Part shown: positions 42,793-51,210 of the stretch, piece by piece | Numbering within the stretch: position 1 is the stretch's first letter | Layout of the letters: the number at the start of each line of letters is the position of its first letter | From: Stenotrophomonas rhizophila | GTDB taxonomy: Bacteria > Pseudomonadota > Gammaproteobacteria > Xanthomonadales > Xanthomonadaceae | NCBI RefSeq assembly: GCF_007667275.1 | Contig: NZ_VDQT01000005.1 | Span: 1 to 64,000 of the forward strand | Direction of reading: 5' to 3' | DNA: 64,000 nucleotides | Position numbers and translations under genes: made by a program | Notes under the pieces: model-generated | Told to the model about the DNA's origin: nothing | The model's database searches: none | Seen by the model: only the letters and a program-made list of their open reading frames with translations

Positions 42793-43641
42793 TCAGGTGT
42801 CGATCAGGTGTTCGATCCGTTCCAGGTTCACCCCGAGCTGGCGGTGGCGGTCCGGGTTGGCGTGGCAGAGCAGCACGAACACGAAGTCCAGCAGCGACTG
42901 CAAGGCAGAACGGTACAACAGTTGCGCCACGTGCGGCGCCGGGTCGTGCGCGCACACCACCAGCGACGCGTCGGCATGCGCGCGCAGCGGGTTGGCGCTG
43001 TGCCGGGTGATCGAGACCACCTTGCCGCCCATGTCCTGGAACTGGCGCGAGAGCTGGAACAGCTGCGGCAGCTTGCCGAACTCGGAAAACACCAGCAGCA
43101 CGTCGCCCGCGCGCGCGGCCGAGAGGTTGGCCATCATCAGGATCGGGTCGGCGTGGTGCACGGTCAGCATGCCCAGCAGCGACAGCCGCATCGCGAACTC
43201 GCGCGCGTACAGGCCGTCATCGCCCAGGCCGTAGACGAACAGCTTCGGCGCCGCGTCGACCAGCTGCACGATGGTTTCCACATCCGCCTGCGGGTTGGCC
43301 AGCCGGGTTTCCTCATCGGCGGCGGTGCGGCTCAGGCGCAGGCGTTCGGCCAGCTGGTCGTAATCGTTGGCCGGGGCGGCGCTCGGCGGGCCGGCGGCGG
43401 GGTCGCTGCCGGCGCGGGCCACCGCCTGGCCGATCGAATACTTCAGGTCCGGGTAGCCCTTGAAGCCCAGCTTCTGGCTGAACTTGACCACGCTGGACTG
43501 GCTGATCCCCAGCGCACTGGCCAGCTGCTGCGAGGAGTAGTCGCGCAGCAGGTGGGCGTTGTCGAGGATGAAATCGGCGATGCGGCGTTCGATCGCCGAC
43601 ATGTGGTCACGCTCGGAGCGGATTTTCACCAGGGGCGGCAT
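42793..43641 (-). CDS. MurR/RpiR-family transcriptional regulator
   Basis: A 282-residue regulator with an N-terminal helix-turn-helix (MSAIERRIADFILDNAHLLRDYSSQQLASALGISQSSVVKFSQKLGFKGYPDLKY) and a C-terminal SIS sugar-phosphate sensing domain (~125-260; FVYGLGDDGLYAREFAMRLSLLG...DVLLVFSEFGKLPQL). The best known member, MurR of E. coli, senses N-acetylmuramate 6-phosphate, which fits a cell-wall cluster. I start it at the ATG at 43641 because MPPLVKIRSERDHMS is the usual N-terminus. It is the only regulator in the cluster and the natural candidate to bind the AT-rich divergent region. Confidence 0.93.
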   Translation of the reverse strand: MPPLVKIRSERDHMSAIERRIADFILDNAHLLRDYSSQQLASALGISQSSVVKFSQKLGFKGYPDLKYSIGQAVARAGSDPAAGPPSAAPANDYDQLAERLRLSRTAADEETRLANPQADVETIVQLVDAAPKLFVYGLGDDGLYAREFAMRLSLLGMLTVHHADPILMMANLSAARAGDVLLVFSEFGKLPQLFQLSRQFQDMGGKVVSITRHSANPLRAHADASLVVCAHDPAPHVAQLLYRSALQSLLDFVFVLLCHANPDRHRQLGVNLERIEHLIDT

Positions 43642-43673
43642 GGAGGACGCGATGGTTCCTGTGTGGGGGAGGT

Positions 43674-43744
43674 GTAGAGCCACGCCCTGCGTGGCTGGCG
43701 TGCACCGGGACCGCGCGGTGCAGCCACGCAGGGCGTGGCTCTAC
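43674..43744. repeat. Inverted pair of SMAG/REP elements
   Basis: A GTAG-headed AGCCACGCCCTGCGTGGCT copy at 43674-43696 faces a CTAC-tailed copy at 43722-43744. The pair lies between the epimerase stop and the regulator start and could form a large hairpin in the polycistronic RNA. Confidence 0.9.
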
Positions 43745-43748
43745 CGGG

Positions 43749-44855
43749 CTACCAGCGGGGTGCCTTGATCATTTCCAGGCCCCTCACCTCGGTGATGCCC
43801 AGTCCCGGCGCATCGCTGATGGTGATCTCCGACTCGTTGAAATGTACCCCACCGGTGACCGGATTGAACTGCCCCAGCGAGGGGCCGTCCAGGTCGACCT
43901 TGGTGATGATCTCGCTCTTGGCCACCGCCAGGTGCACCGCCGCGGCCACGCTGATGCTCGATTCGATCATGCAGCCGATCATGCACGGCACCCCGTAGAT
44001 GGCGGCGATGTCGGCGATGCGGATCGCATTGCTCAGCCCACCGGTCTTCATCAGTTTGATGTTGATGATGTCCGCCGCGCGCTGCTGGATCAGGTCGAAC
44101 ACCTGGCCCGGGTTGAACACGCTTTCATCGGCCATCACCGGCGTGTTGACCCGGTCGGTCACATACTTCAGGCCGCTGATGTCGGCCGCCTTCACCGGCT
44201 GCTCCAGCAGCTCCAGTACCACCCCGGCCTCTTCCAGGCTGCGCATGGCGTGCACCGCCTGCTTCGCGGTCCAGCCCTGGTTGGCATCCAGCCGCAGCAG
44301 CGCACGGCCCTGCACGGCGGCATGGATCGCCTTGACCCGTTCGATGTCCAGCCCGATGTCCTTGCCGACCTTGATCTTCAGCGACTCGAAGCCGCGGTCG
44401 ATCGCCGACAGCGAATCGGCCACCATCTTGTCGATGTAGTCCACGCTGATGGTGATGTCGGTGGTGATCACCGGGTCGCCACCGCCCAGCATCTGGTACA
44501 GCGGCGCGTCGTGCAGCTGCGCCCACAGGTCGTATACCGCGATCTCCACCGCCGCCTTGGCGCTGGTGTTGCGCTCCATCGACGACTGGATCAGCGCGCA
44601 GATGCGGTTGAGGTTGGCGACCTCCTGGCCGATCAGGCGCGGTTTGATGAAGCGGTCGATGGCCTCGATGATCGAGCCGTGCGTGTCGCCGGTGATCACC
44701 GCGGTGGCCGGTGCCTCGCCATAGCCGGTATGGCCGCTGTCGGTGCGCACCAGCACCACCACGTCTTCCACGGTATCGACGGTGCGCAGTGCGGTCTTGA
44801 ACGGGGTCTTCAGCGGCACGCGCAGCATGCCAAGTTCGATGTCGGTGATTTTCAT
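43749..44855 (-). CDS. ycjG: L-Ala-D/L-Glu (dipeptide) epimerase
   Basis: Epimerises the D-Glu of L-Ala-D-Glu, a murein degradation product, so it can be used as a normal dipeptide. The 368-residue enolase-superfamily protein has all expected sites: base Lys in ESLKIKVGKD (KxK, ~155), metal ligands LRLDANQGW (~185), LLEQPV (~213) and MADESVF (~238), and the second base Lys in INIKLMKTGG (~262). It has no signal peptide and is cytoplasmic. It overlaps the end of the NlpC/P60 gene by one base (TGATG), the same pairing as ykfB-ykfC of Bacillus. Confidence 0.94.
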   Translation of the reverse strand: MKITDIELGMLRVPLKTPFKTALRTVDTVEDVVVLVRTDSGHTGYGEAPATAVITGDTHGSIIEAIDRFIKPRLIGQEVANLNRICALIQSSMERNTSAKAAVEIAVYDLWAQLHDAPLYQMLGGGDPVITTDITISVDYIDKMVADSLSAIDRGFESLKIKVGKDIGLDIERVKAIHAAVQGRALLRLDANQGWTAKQAVHAMRSLEEAGVVLELLEQPVKAADISGLKYVTDRVNTPVMADESVFNPGQVFDLIQQRAADIINIKLMKTGGLSNAIRIADIAAIYGVPCMIGCMIESSISVAAAVHLAVAKSEIITKVDLDGPSLGQFNPVTGGVHFNESEITISDAPGLGITEVRGLEMIKAPRW

Positions 44856-46297
44856 CAAGGAGTCTGGGGCCGGATGCGCTGGATGTTGGTGATGCGGTCG
44901 ATGTAGCTCACGGTGTCGCTGGCCATCATCGGCTGCAGCGGGGTCACCGATACGCCGTTGAGGTGGGCCTGCACGCGGCGACCGTCCGCGCCGAACCAGC
45001 TGCCGCCGGCGGTGTCGTGGATCATCCACGCCTGCCCGTCGAGCTGGCCGATGGTCACCATGACGTGCCCCGGGATGTACACCAGGTCGCCCACCTGCAG
45101 CTGCTGCACGGCGGCGCTGCGCGTTGCCGCGTCGTCCTTCGCGCTGAACGCGATCCGGTCCAGCGCCGGGCTGACCGCCTGCGCGCTGGTATTGCGCGGC
45201 ACCAGTACGCCGAAACTGCGGTAGATCTCCGACACGAAGCCGCTGCAGTCGCGGGTGTCGTAGGAATGGCCCCAGCCGTAGCGCTCGCCGAGGAACTTGA
45301 AGGCCTGGGTGAGCACATTGCGCGGGGTCAGCGGCAGGTAATCGCTGGCGGTGTCCTGCGAACGCGGCAGCAGCGCCGGTACCAGCGCCAGCGTGCCGTC
45401 GGCGTTGCGCACCGGCAGCTGCACCACGTGCGCGGCGTGTGCCTGCTGGCCGTTCACGGTCTGGTTGAGCGGCCAGTCGGCGATCACCGGCACGCGCACG
45501 CCCATCTCCAGCTGCAGCCGCGAGACGCGCGGCTCTTCCGGGGTGAATGCAGTGAACGCGGTGGCGCCGGTCACCACCCGATAAGGGCCGTGCTGGCCGT
45601 AGCCGAACACGGCGTCCGCGCTGCCGATGCCGACGAAGCGCTTTTCAATCCACGCCGAATAGCGCTCGCTGGTGACGAACAGCCACTGCCCGTCGGCGCT
45701 TTCGTGCAGCACCGCCACCGCGTCGCCGGGGAACAGCGCCGATTCCTGGAAGCGGTCGATATCGGTGTCGCCCTGCGTGGTGAATACCCGCAGCGCGGTC
45801 GGGAACGCACGCAGCGCGGCGCGGTGGGTCACCAGCCCGTAGTGCAGCGGGCGTTCGACGGGAATGGACGCCAGCGCGAGGTTGGCCTCGATGGCGGTAC
45901 GCGCGGCGGCGGGCACCGGGTGTCCGTCTTCGCCGAACAGCGGTTTTTCCGGCCAGCGCGACAGCGCCTGGATGTCGGCCAGTACGCGCGCCCGCCCCAG
46001 CCGGGCGGGAAGTGCCCGCAGGTCGTGGATCGCCCTGTCTTCGGCACGCATGCGCGCGTTCTGCGCGGCAATGCCTGCGCTGTCCAGGATCACCCGGTCG
46101 GGATCGGGCAGTCGAGCCGCCCAGAACGCCGGGTCGAGGTAGGCCTCGCGCAATCCAACCACGCCGCCGAAGGCCGGCGGCGGCCCGAATGGCGACTCTG
46201 CCCAGCTCGCGCTGCCCGGCAGCAGCAGCAGCGCCGCCAGCATCGCGCGGGTCGGCCACGCAGGCCGCGCGGAGCGGCGGGGGGAAGCCTGGATCAT
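44855..46297 (-). CDS. NlpC/P60 peptidase with SH3 domains (YkfC-like), periplasmic
   Basis: A 480-residue exported protein (signal around residues 15-34, LAALLLLPGSASWAE). An N-terminal lid region (~40-150) and SH3-like domains (~160-310, with SALFPGDAVAVLHESADGQWLFVTSERYSAWIEKRFV) precede the C40 catalytic domain (~330-460). The catalytic Cys is in YDTRDCSGFVSEIYRSFG and the His residues in YIPGHVMVTIG and WMIHDTAGG. This architecture is that of gamma-D-glutamyl-L-diamino acid endopeptidases, which free L-Ala-D-Glu from murein peptides for the epimerase encoded next. The ATG at 46297 is preferred; upstream AGGAGG is 11 bases away. Confidence 0.92.
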   Translation of the reverse strand: MIQASPRRSARPAWPTRAMLAALLLLPGSASWAESPFGPPPAFGGVVGLREAYLDPAFWAARLPDPDRVILDSAGIAAQNARMRAEDRAIHDLRALPARLGRARVLADIQALSRWPEKPLFGEDGHPVPAAARTAIEANLALASIPVERPLHYGLVTHRAALRAFPTALRVFTTQGDTDIDRFQESALFPGDAVAVLHESADGQWLFVTSERYSAWIEKRFVGIGSADAVFGYGQHGPYRVVTGATAFTAFTPEEPRVSRLQLEMGVRVPVIADWPLNQTVNGQQAHAAHVVQLPVRNADGTLALVPALLPRSQDTASDYLPLTPRNVLTQAFKFLGERYGWGHSYDTRDCSGFVSEIYRSFGVLVPRNTSAQAVSPALDRIAFSAKDDAATRSAAVQQLQVGDLVYIPGHVMVTIGQLDGQAWMIHDTAGGSWFGADGRRVQAHLNGVSVTPLQPMMASDTVSYIDRITNIQRIRPQTP

Positions 46298-46324
46298 GGA
46301 GCGGTCATCCTCCTCGGAAGCGTC

Positions 46325-46372
46325 AGGAATATTTATTCCTTTTTTCAGCGAAAGCAAGAATAAATTATTGAC
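46325..46372. promoter_or_regulatory. AT-rich divergent operator region with inverted repeats
   Basis: AGGAATATTTATTCCT (46325-46340) has 7-bp inverted arms around TT. A related imperfect site GAATAAATTATTG lies at 46358-46370. On the minus strand TTGCTT (46357-46352) and TAAATA (46335-46330), 16 bp apart, form a promoter for the NlpC/P60 gene. The first repeat covers its -10 and the second lies over the -35 of the rightward promoter. This is a likely binding region for the RpiR-type regulator. Confidence 0.6.
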
Positions 46373-46396
46373 CCCCTGTCAGGCCCGTGTTACACA
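46368..46396 (+). promoter_or_regulatory. Candidate promoter of the transglutaminase-TonB receptor arm
   Basis: TTGACC (46368-46373) and TACACA (46391-46396) are 17 bp apart. GGAAG at 46417-46421 then serves the GTG start at 46430. Confidence 0.5.
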
Positions 46397-46429
46397 GCGA
46401 TTACCACCCGCACCTTGGGAAGTGTCGCT

Positions 46430-47911
46430 GTGGATCTGCCCGTACGCAAACCGCGCTCTGCCTCGACCTTCGCCCGTCGCGCCGCCACGGCGTGCCTGCT
46501 GCTGGGCATGGCATCGGGTCAGGCGCCGGTGCTGGCCCAGGACGCGGTGATCGCGCAGATCGACCAGGGCCAGTTTGCCGTGGCTGAAGCGCGCATCAGC
46601 GAACGCCTGGCCGACCCCGCCCTCAGCGACGAGCAGCGTGCCGCGTGGACCTTCCAGCGCGAACGCATGCGCCGCATGAAGCTGGATTTCAGCCTGGACG
46701 AAGCGGGCGCCAAGGCGCAGCTGCGCAGGCAGATTCCCGACCTGCGCGACGACGAGTTCGCGCGCTGGGATGCGGCCGGCCTGCTCGAACACCTGGATAT
46801 CGATGGCGAGCGCCGCTGGTTCAAGCGCGCCCCGTCCAACCTGTTCCGGATCAGTGCCGAAGCACGCGCCCGCCGTGCACCCGGCGTGCCGCCGCCGGTG
46901 GGCGGCCCGTACGAACAGCTTGCCCCGCACCACCATGAGGTCGTGGCGGCCACCCGCAGCGGCGCCGGTACCAGCGTGGTGCCGCGCCGGGTCGAGGTCA
47001 CCCAGTCCATAACGGTCAAACCCGACGCGGTGCCGGCCGGCGAACTGCTGCAGGCCTGGATTCCGTATCCGCGCTGGATCCGCGGCCAGCAGGAAGACAT
47101 CACCTGGATCGGCCCGACGCAGGGCGCGGTGATCGCACCGGAAACCGCCCTGCAACGCACCGTGCACCTTCAGCAGAAGGCGGTGGCCGGCAAACCCACC
47201 CGCTTCGAGATCCGCTACGCGCTCACCGTGTACGCGCTCCATGTGCCGATCGACCCGGCCAGGGTGCTGACCACCCCGGAAAGCGACGCGCTGCTGCCCT
47301 TCCTGGCCGAACAGCCGCCGCACGTGGTGTTCACCCCGGCGCTGCGCGCGTTTTCGCAGCGCGTGGTCGGCAGCGAAACCAACCCCTATCGCATCGCACG
47401 GAAACTGTTCGACGCCGTGGACCAGATTCCGTGGGCGGGCGCACGCGAATACTCCACCATCTCCAACATCAGCGATTACGCGCTGCACGCCGGCCATGCC
47501 GACTGCGGGCAGCAGACCCTGCTGTTGATCGCGCTGTTGCGGCTGAACGGCATTCCCGCGCGCTGGCAGTCGGGCATGGTGTATTCCGACGATGCGGTGG
47601 GCTACAACAACCTGCACGACTGGGGCGCGTTGTATCTGGCGCCGTATGGCTGGGTGCCGATGGACGTCACCACCGGGCGCCTGGACAGCACCGACCCGGC
47701 GCTGCGCGACTTCTACTTCGGCAGCCTCGACGCCTACCGCATCGCCTTCAACGACGATTTCCAGCAGCCGTTCCAGCCGGCCAAGCAGCACCCGCGCTCA
47801 GACACCGTCGACTCGCAGCGCGGCGAAGTCGAATGGGCCGGCGGCAACCTGTACTTCGATCAATGGACTTACGACTTCCAGTCGCACGTAACGCCGGCAA
47901 CGGCCCGGTAG
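46430..47911 (+). CDS. Transglutaminase-like domain protein, exported
   Basis: A 493-residue protein beginning at a GTG (46430) with GGAAG eight bases upstream; the export segment is TACLLLGMASGQAPVLAQ. The C-terminal transglutaminase-like domain (~330-460) has the Cys in YALHAGHADCGQQTLLLIALLRLNGIPARWQSG and the His/Asp in GYNNLHDWGALYLAPYGWVPMDVT, the papain-like triad. The N-terminal ~120 residues are helical and precede a beta-rich domain (VEVTQSITVKPDAVPAGELLQAWIPYPR). It probably acts as a protease or peptidase in the periplasm. Its stop codon is supplied by a GTAG repeat. First gene of the rightward arm, 62 bp before the TonB receptor gene. Confidence 0.9.
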   Translation: MDLPVRKPRSASTFARRAATACLLLGMASGQAPVLAQDAVIAQIDQGQFAVAEARISERLADPALSDEQRAAWTFQRERMRRMKLDFSLDEAGAKAQLRRQIPDLRDDEFARWDAAGLLEHLDIDGERRWFKRAPSNLFRISAEARARRAPGVPPPVGGPYEQLAPHHHEVVAATRSGAGTSVVPRRVEVTQSITVKPDAVPAGELLQAWIPYPRWIRGQQEDITWIGPTQGAVIAPETALQRTVHLQQKAVAGKPTRFEIRYALTVYALHVPIDPARVLTTPESDALLPFLAEQPPHVVFTPALRAFSQRVVGSETNPYRIARKLFDAVDQIPWAGAREYSTISNISDYALHAGHADCGQQTLLLIALLRLNGIPARWQSGMVYSDDAVGYNNLHDWGALYLAPYGWVPMDVTTGRLDSTDPALRDFYFGSLDAYRIAFNDDFQQPFQPAKQHPRSDTVDSQRGEVEWAGGNLYFDQWTYDFQSHVTPATAR

Positions 47912-47932
47912 CACCCCACCGTTGGTGGGGTG
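47908..47932 (+). repeat. SMAG/REP element supplying the transglutaminase stop codon
   Basis: GTAG at 47908-47911 followed by CACCCCACCGTTGGTGGGGTG. The TAG ends the transglutaminase gene, and the stem-loop sits between it and the TonB receptor gene. Confidence 0.9.
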
Positions 47933-47973
47933 ACCAACATGATTATTTTCACCCTTGAAGGAGAGAGCAGGGA

Positions 47974-50900
47974 ATGAAAGCGAACGGTTTGAAGCGGGCG
48001 GCGCTGTGCGTCGCGTTGGGAGCGTGTCTGGGCAGCCTGCTGCCCACGGTGGCATTCGCACAGGCCGTCAGCGGCGCCGTCGCCGGCCGTGCCAGTGCCG
48101 GAGACCAGATCACCGTGGTCAGCACCAGTACCGGGCAGACCCGCACGGTCACCGCCAGTGCCGACGGTACCTACCGCCTTGGCCAGCTGCCGGTAGGCGA
48201 CTACCAGCTGCAGCTCAGCCGCGACGGCCAGCCGCTCGGTGAGCCGGTCGCGGTCAGCGTGGCGGTAGGCGGCACCACCACCGTGAACCTGGGCAGCGGC
48301 GGTGGGGTGGTCAACCTCGACGCGCTGCAGGTAGTCGGCACGCGCGTGGTCAACCGGGTGGATGTGTCCACCACCGAAACCTCTTTCAACGTCAACCGCC
48401 AGGAGCTGCAGCGCCTGCCGGTGGCACAGGACTTCGCCGCGGTGGCGCTGCTCGCTCCCGGCGTGGTCGGCGGCAACTCCACCTTCGGTGGCCTGTCGTT
48501 CGCCGGTTCCTCCGTGGCCGAAAACGCAGTCTTCATCAACGGCCTCAACGTCACCGACATGTACACCCGGCGCGGCTTCTCCAGCGCACCGTTCGCCTTC
48601 TTCAACGAATTCCAGGTCAAAACCGGCGGCTACTCGGTCGAGTTCGGCCGCTCCACCGGCGGCGTGATCAACGCCGTGACCCGTTCGGGCAGCAACGAGC
48701 TGAAGGGCGGCGTGGAAATCACCGCCGAGCCCAGCGCCTGGCGCTCCAGCGGCCGCGACCACTTCCACCGCGACGGCACCCCGCATTCCTACGCCAGCCG
48801 CGACGACAGCTCGTTCTTCAAGACCAACGTGTGGGGCTCCGGCGCCTTGGTACAGGACAAGCTGTTCCTGTTCGCGATGTACGAAGACCGCAACGACAGC
48901 GGCCACAACACCTCCAACGACGCCCTGACCTGGTTCAAGAACGAAAGCGAGAACGGCTTCTGGGGCGCCAAGCTGGACTGGAACATCACCGACAACCACA
49001 GCCTGGCGCTGCTGGCGTTCTCCGACGAGGGCGACGTCACCAACGGCTCGTACAACTACGACTGGGACGAGAACCAGATCGGCGGCTGGGGCGGCGATTC
49101 GGTCACCGAAACCGGCGGCCGCAACTACTCGGCGACCTACACCGGCCATTTCGGCGAGAACTTCACCGCTCGCGCCATGGTCGGCCAGAACAACCAGCGT
49201 GCGTTCACCAGCTCCTCGCTCGACCAGGCCTGCAGCCCGGTGTTCACCGACGCCAGCTACGCCTCGCGCCTGGGCCAGCTCAACGGCCTCCGCCCGGGCT
49301 GCCATCCCACCGGCGCCGCCGTCGCCGAGCGCGATGACACCCGCGACGTCGCCCGCCTCGATTTCGAATGGCAGCTGGGTCGCCACCTGCTGCGCTTCGG
49401 CGTCGACCGCGAACTGATGACCACCGAGCAGGCCACCCGCTACCCGGGTCCGACCCAGCTTGCTTACACCGCCTACGTGGCGCGCCCGGGCGATGAAGTG
49501 TGGGACGGCGCCGGTGCCTACGTGCCGGCCGGCGTGACCGAGATGCTGCGCGCCCGCAACCGCGTTTCCGGCGGCACCTTCGAAACCGAAGCCAACGCCT
49601 TCTACCTCGAAGACATCTGGAACATCACCCCCAACCTCATGCTCAACCTGGGCGTGCGCTGGGACCGCTTCGAGAACCGCACCGCCGACGGCGATGCCTT
49701 CATCAAGATGGACGACCTGATCGCCCCGCGCGTGGGCTTCTCCTGGGACGTGAAGGGCGACGCCACCACCAAGCTGTTCGGCAACGCGGGCCGCTACTAC
49801 CTGCCGGTCACCAACAACATCAACGTCAACTTCGCCGGTGGGCTCACCGACGAATATTCCTACTACGTGTTGAATGGCTGGCAGCAGCAGTCCAACCCGG
49901 TCACCGGCGCGCCGTACGCCGCGCCGATCATCGGCCAGCAGATCGGCCCGGTCGACACCCGCATGAACACCGGTGCGGCCGATCTGCGCCAGAGCGTGGA
50001 CCGCGACCTCAAGGCGGTCTACCAGGACGAATACATCCTGGGCTTCCAGAGCATGATCAACCAGGCCTGGTCGTGGGGCGTCAACGCCACCTACCGCACC
50101 ATGGACCGCGCGCTGGACGACCTGCGCCTGAACTACACCCCGTGCGGCCCGACCGGCACCACCCTGTGGCCGATCGCCAACCCGGGCGAAAGCCTGACCA
50201 TCTGGGGCGATTCCAGCATCGGCTGCGCCACCGAAGGCTGGATCACCATCGACACCGCCAACAGCGGCTACCGCAAGGGCGGCAGCGGCGAAGTAGTCGG
50301 CTATTCCAAGCCCAAGCGCACCTACAAAGCACTGGAATTCCAGCTCGACCGTGGCTGGGACGAGAAGTGGCTGTTCAACGCCTCCTACCTGTGGTCGCGC
50401 AGCGACGGCAACTTCGAAGGGCCGGTCAACTCCGACACCGGCTACGGCGACACCGGCATGGTCCAGCATTGGGACCACCCGGCCAACAACGAACGCTATG
50501 GCGTGCTGTTCAACGACTTCCGCCACCAGTTCAAGCTGCGCGCGGCGTATGCCCTGAACGAACAGTGGTCGTTCGGCACCACCCTGCAGGTGCAGTCCGG
50601 CGGCCCGATCACCGCCTTCGGCGTGATGTGGCCGGGCGACACCGTGGCCGGTGGCAGCACCTCCAACGAAAGCGGCGGCGGTGGCACCGGCTGGCTGTGC
50701 GTGGCCAACTGCTCCGGCCCGTACGACCAGCGCCAGTTCGAATACACCCCGCGCGGTGCCTATGGTCGCGTGCCGTGGACCTGGACCATGGGTGCCAACG
50801 TCACCTGGCGCCTGCCCGTGGAGGGTATCGACCTGAGCGTGCGGCTGTCAGTGTTCAACCTGTTCAACAACCAGACCGTCGTCAACGTGCACCAGCGTTA

Positions 50901-51000
50901 CGAAGCGCAGCCGGGCCAGTTCCGCGAAAACACCTTCAACACCGGCACGCGCTGGCAGGCCCCGCGCTACACCCAGCTGATGGCAACCTGGAACTTCTGA
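47974..51000 (+). CDS. TonB-dependent outer membrane receptor, Oar-like
   Basis: A 1008-residue receptor with a signal peptide (ending LPTVAFAQA) and an N-terminal carboxypeptidase-regulatory-like beta domain (~30-105, SGAVAGRASAGDQITVVSTSTGQTRTV...DGTYRLGQLPVGDY). The plug follows (~115-240, QVVGTRVVNRVDVSTTETSFNVNRQELQRLPV and FINGLNVTDMYTRRGFSSAPFAFFNEFQVKTGGYSVEFGRSTGGVINAVTRSG), then a 22-strand barrel ending YTQLMATWNF. Oar-like receptors import large or peptidic ligands. In this cluster the ligand is probably a murein fragment; this is inferred from neighbours. AAGGAGAG lies before the ATG. Confidence 0.95.
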   Translation: MKANGLKRAALCVALGACLGSLLPTVAFAQAVSGAVAGRASAGDQITVVSTSTGQTRTVTASADGTYRLGQLPVGDYQLQLSRDGQPLGEPVAVSVAVGGTTTVNLGSGGGVVNLDALQVVGTRVVNRVDVSTTETSFNVNRQELQRLPVAQDFAAVALLAPGVVGGNSTFGGLSFAGSSVAENAVFINGLNVTDMYTRRGFSSAPFAFFNEFQVKTGGYSVEFGRSTGGVINAVTRSGSNELKGGVEITAEPSAWRSSGRDHFHRDGTPHSYASRDDSSFFKTNVWGSGALVQDKLFLFAMYEDRNDSGHNTSNDALTWFKNESENGFWGAKLDWNITDNHSLALLAFSDEGDVTNGSYNYDWDENQIGGWGGDSVTETGGRNYSATYTGHFGENFTARAMVGQNNQRAFTSSSLDQACSPVFTDASYASRLGQLNGLRPGCHPTGAAVAERDDTRDVARLDFEWQLGRHLLRFGVDRELMTTEQATRYPGPTQLAYTAYVARPGDEVWDGAGAYVPAGVTEMLRARNRVSGGTFETEANAFYLEDIWNITPNLMLNLGVRWDRFENRTADGDAFIKMDDLIAPRVGFSWDVKGDATTKLFGNAGRYYLPVTNNINVNFAGGLTDEYSYYVLNGWQQQSNPVTGAPYAAPIIGQQIGPVDTRMNTGAADLRQSVDRDLKAVYQDEYILGFQSMINQAWSWGVNATYRTMDRALDDLRLNYTPCGPTGTTLWPIANPGESLTIWGDSSIGCATEGWITIDTANSGYRKGGSGEVVGYSKPKRTYKALEFQLDRGWDEKWLFNASYLWSRSDGNFEGPVNSDTGYGDTGMVQHWDHPANNERYGVLFNDFRHQFKLRAAYALNEQWSFGTTLQVQSGGPITAFGVMWPGDTVAGGSTSNESGGGGTGWLCVANCSGPYDQRQFEYTPRGAYGRVPWTWTMGANVTWRLPVEGIDLSVRLSVFNLFNNQTVVNVHQRYEAQPGQFRENTFNTGTRWQAPRYTQLMATWNF

Positions 51001-51054
51001 CCGGCCCGCACGGTCGGGTGCCGACCTGATCGGCACCCGACCCCGCACCGGGGT

Positions 51055-51193
51055 GGCGACCCTACGCCGGCACCCAACCCGGCGCCGAGCAGCGATCCTG
51101 CGCCGGAACCCGACCCGGCGCGGGGGCGCCGATCCTGCGCCGGGGCCCAACCCCGCGCGGAAACCCTGGTAGGTGCCGACCGTTGGTCGGCAC
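51055..51193 (+). repeat. GC-rich degenerate repeats and a SMAG/REP element
   Basis: From 51055 to 51155 short GCGCCGG-type motifs recur (GATCCTGCGCCGG at 51097 and 51131). A clean GTAG-headed GTGCCGACCGTTGGTCGGCAC element follows at 51169-51193, 17 bp before the serine hydrolase gene. Confidence 0.75.
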
Positions 51194-51210
51194 GCTCTGG
51201 AACCCATGCC

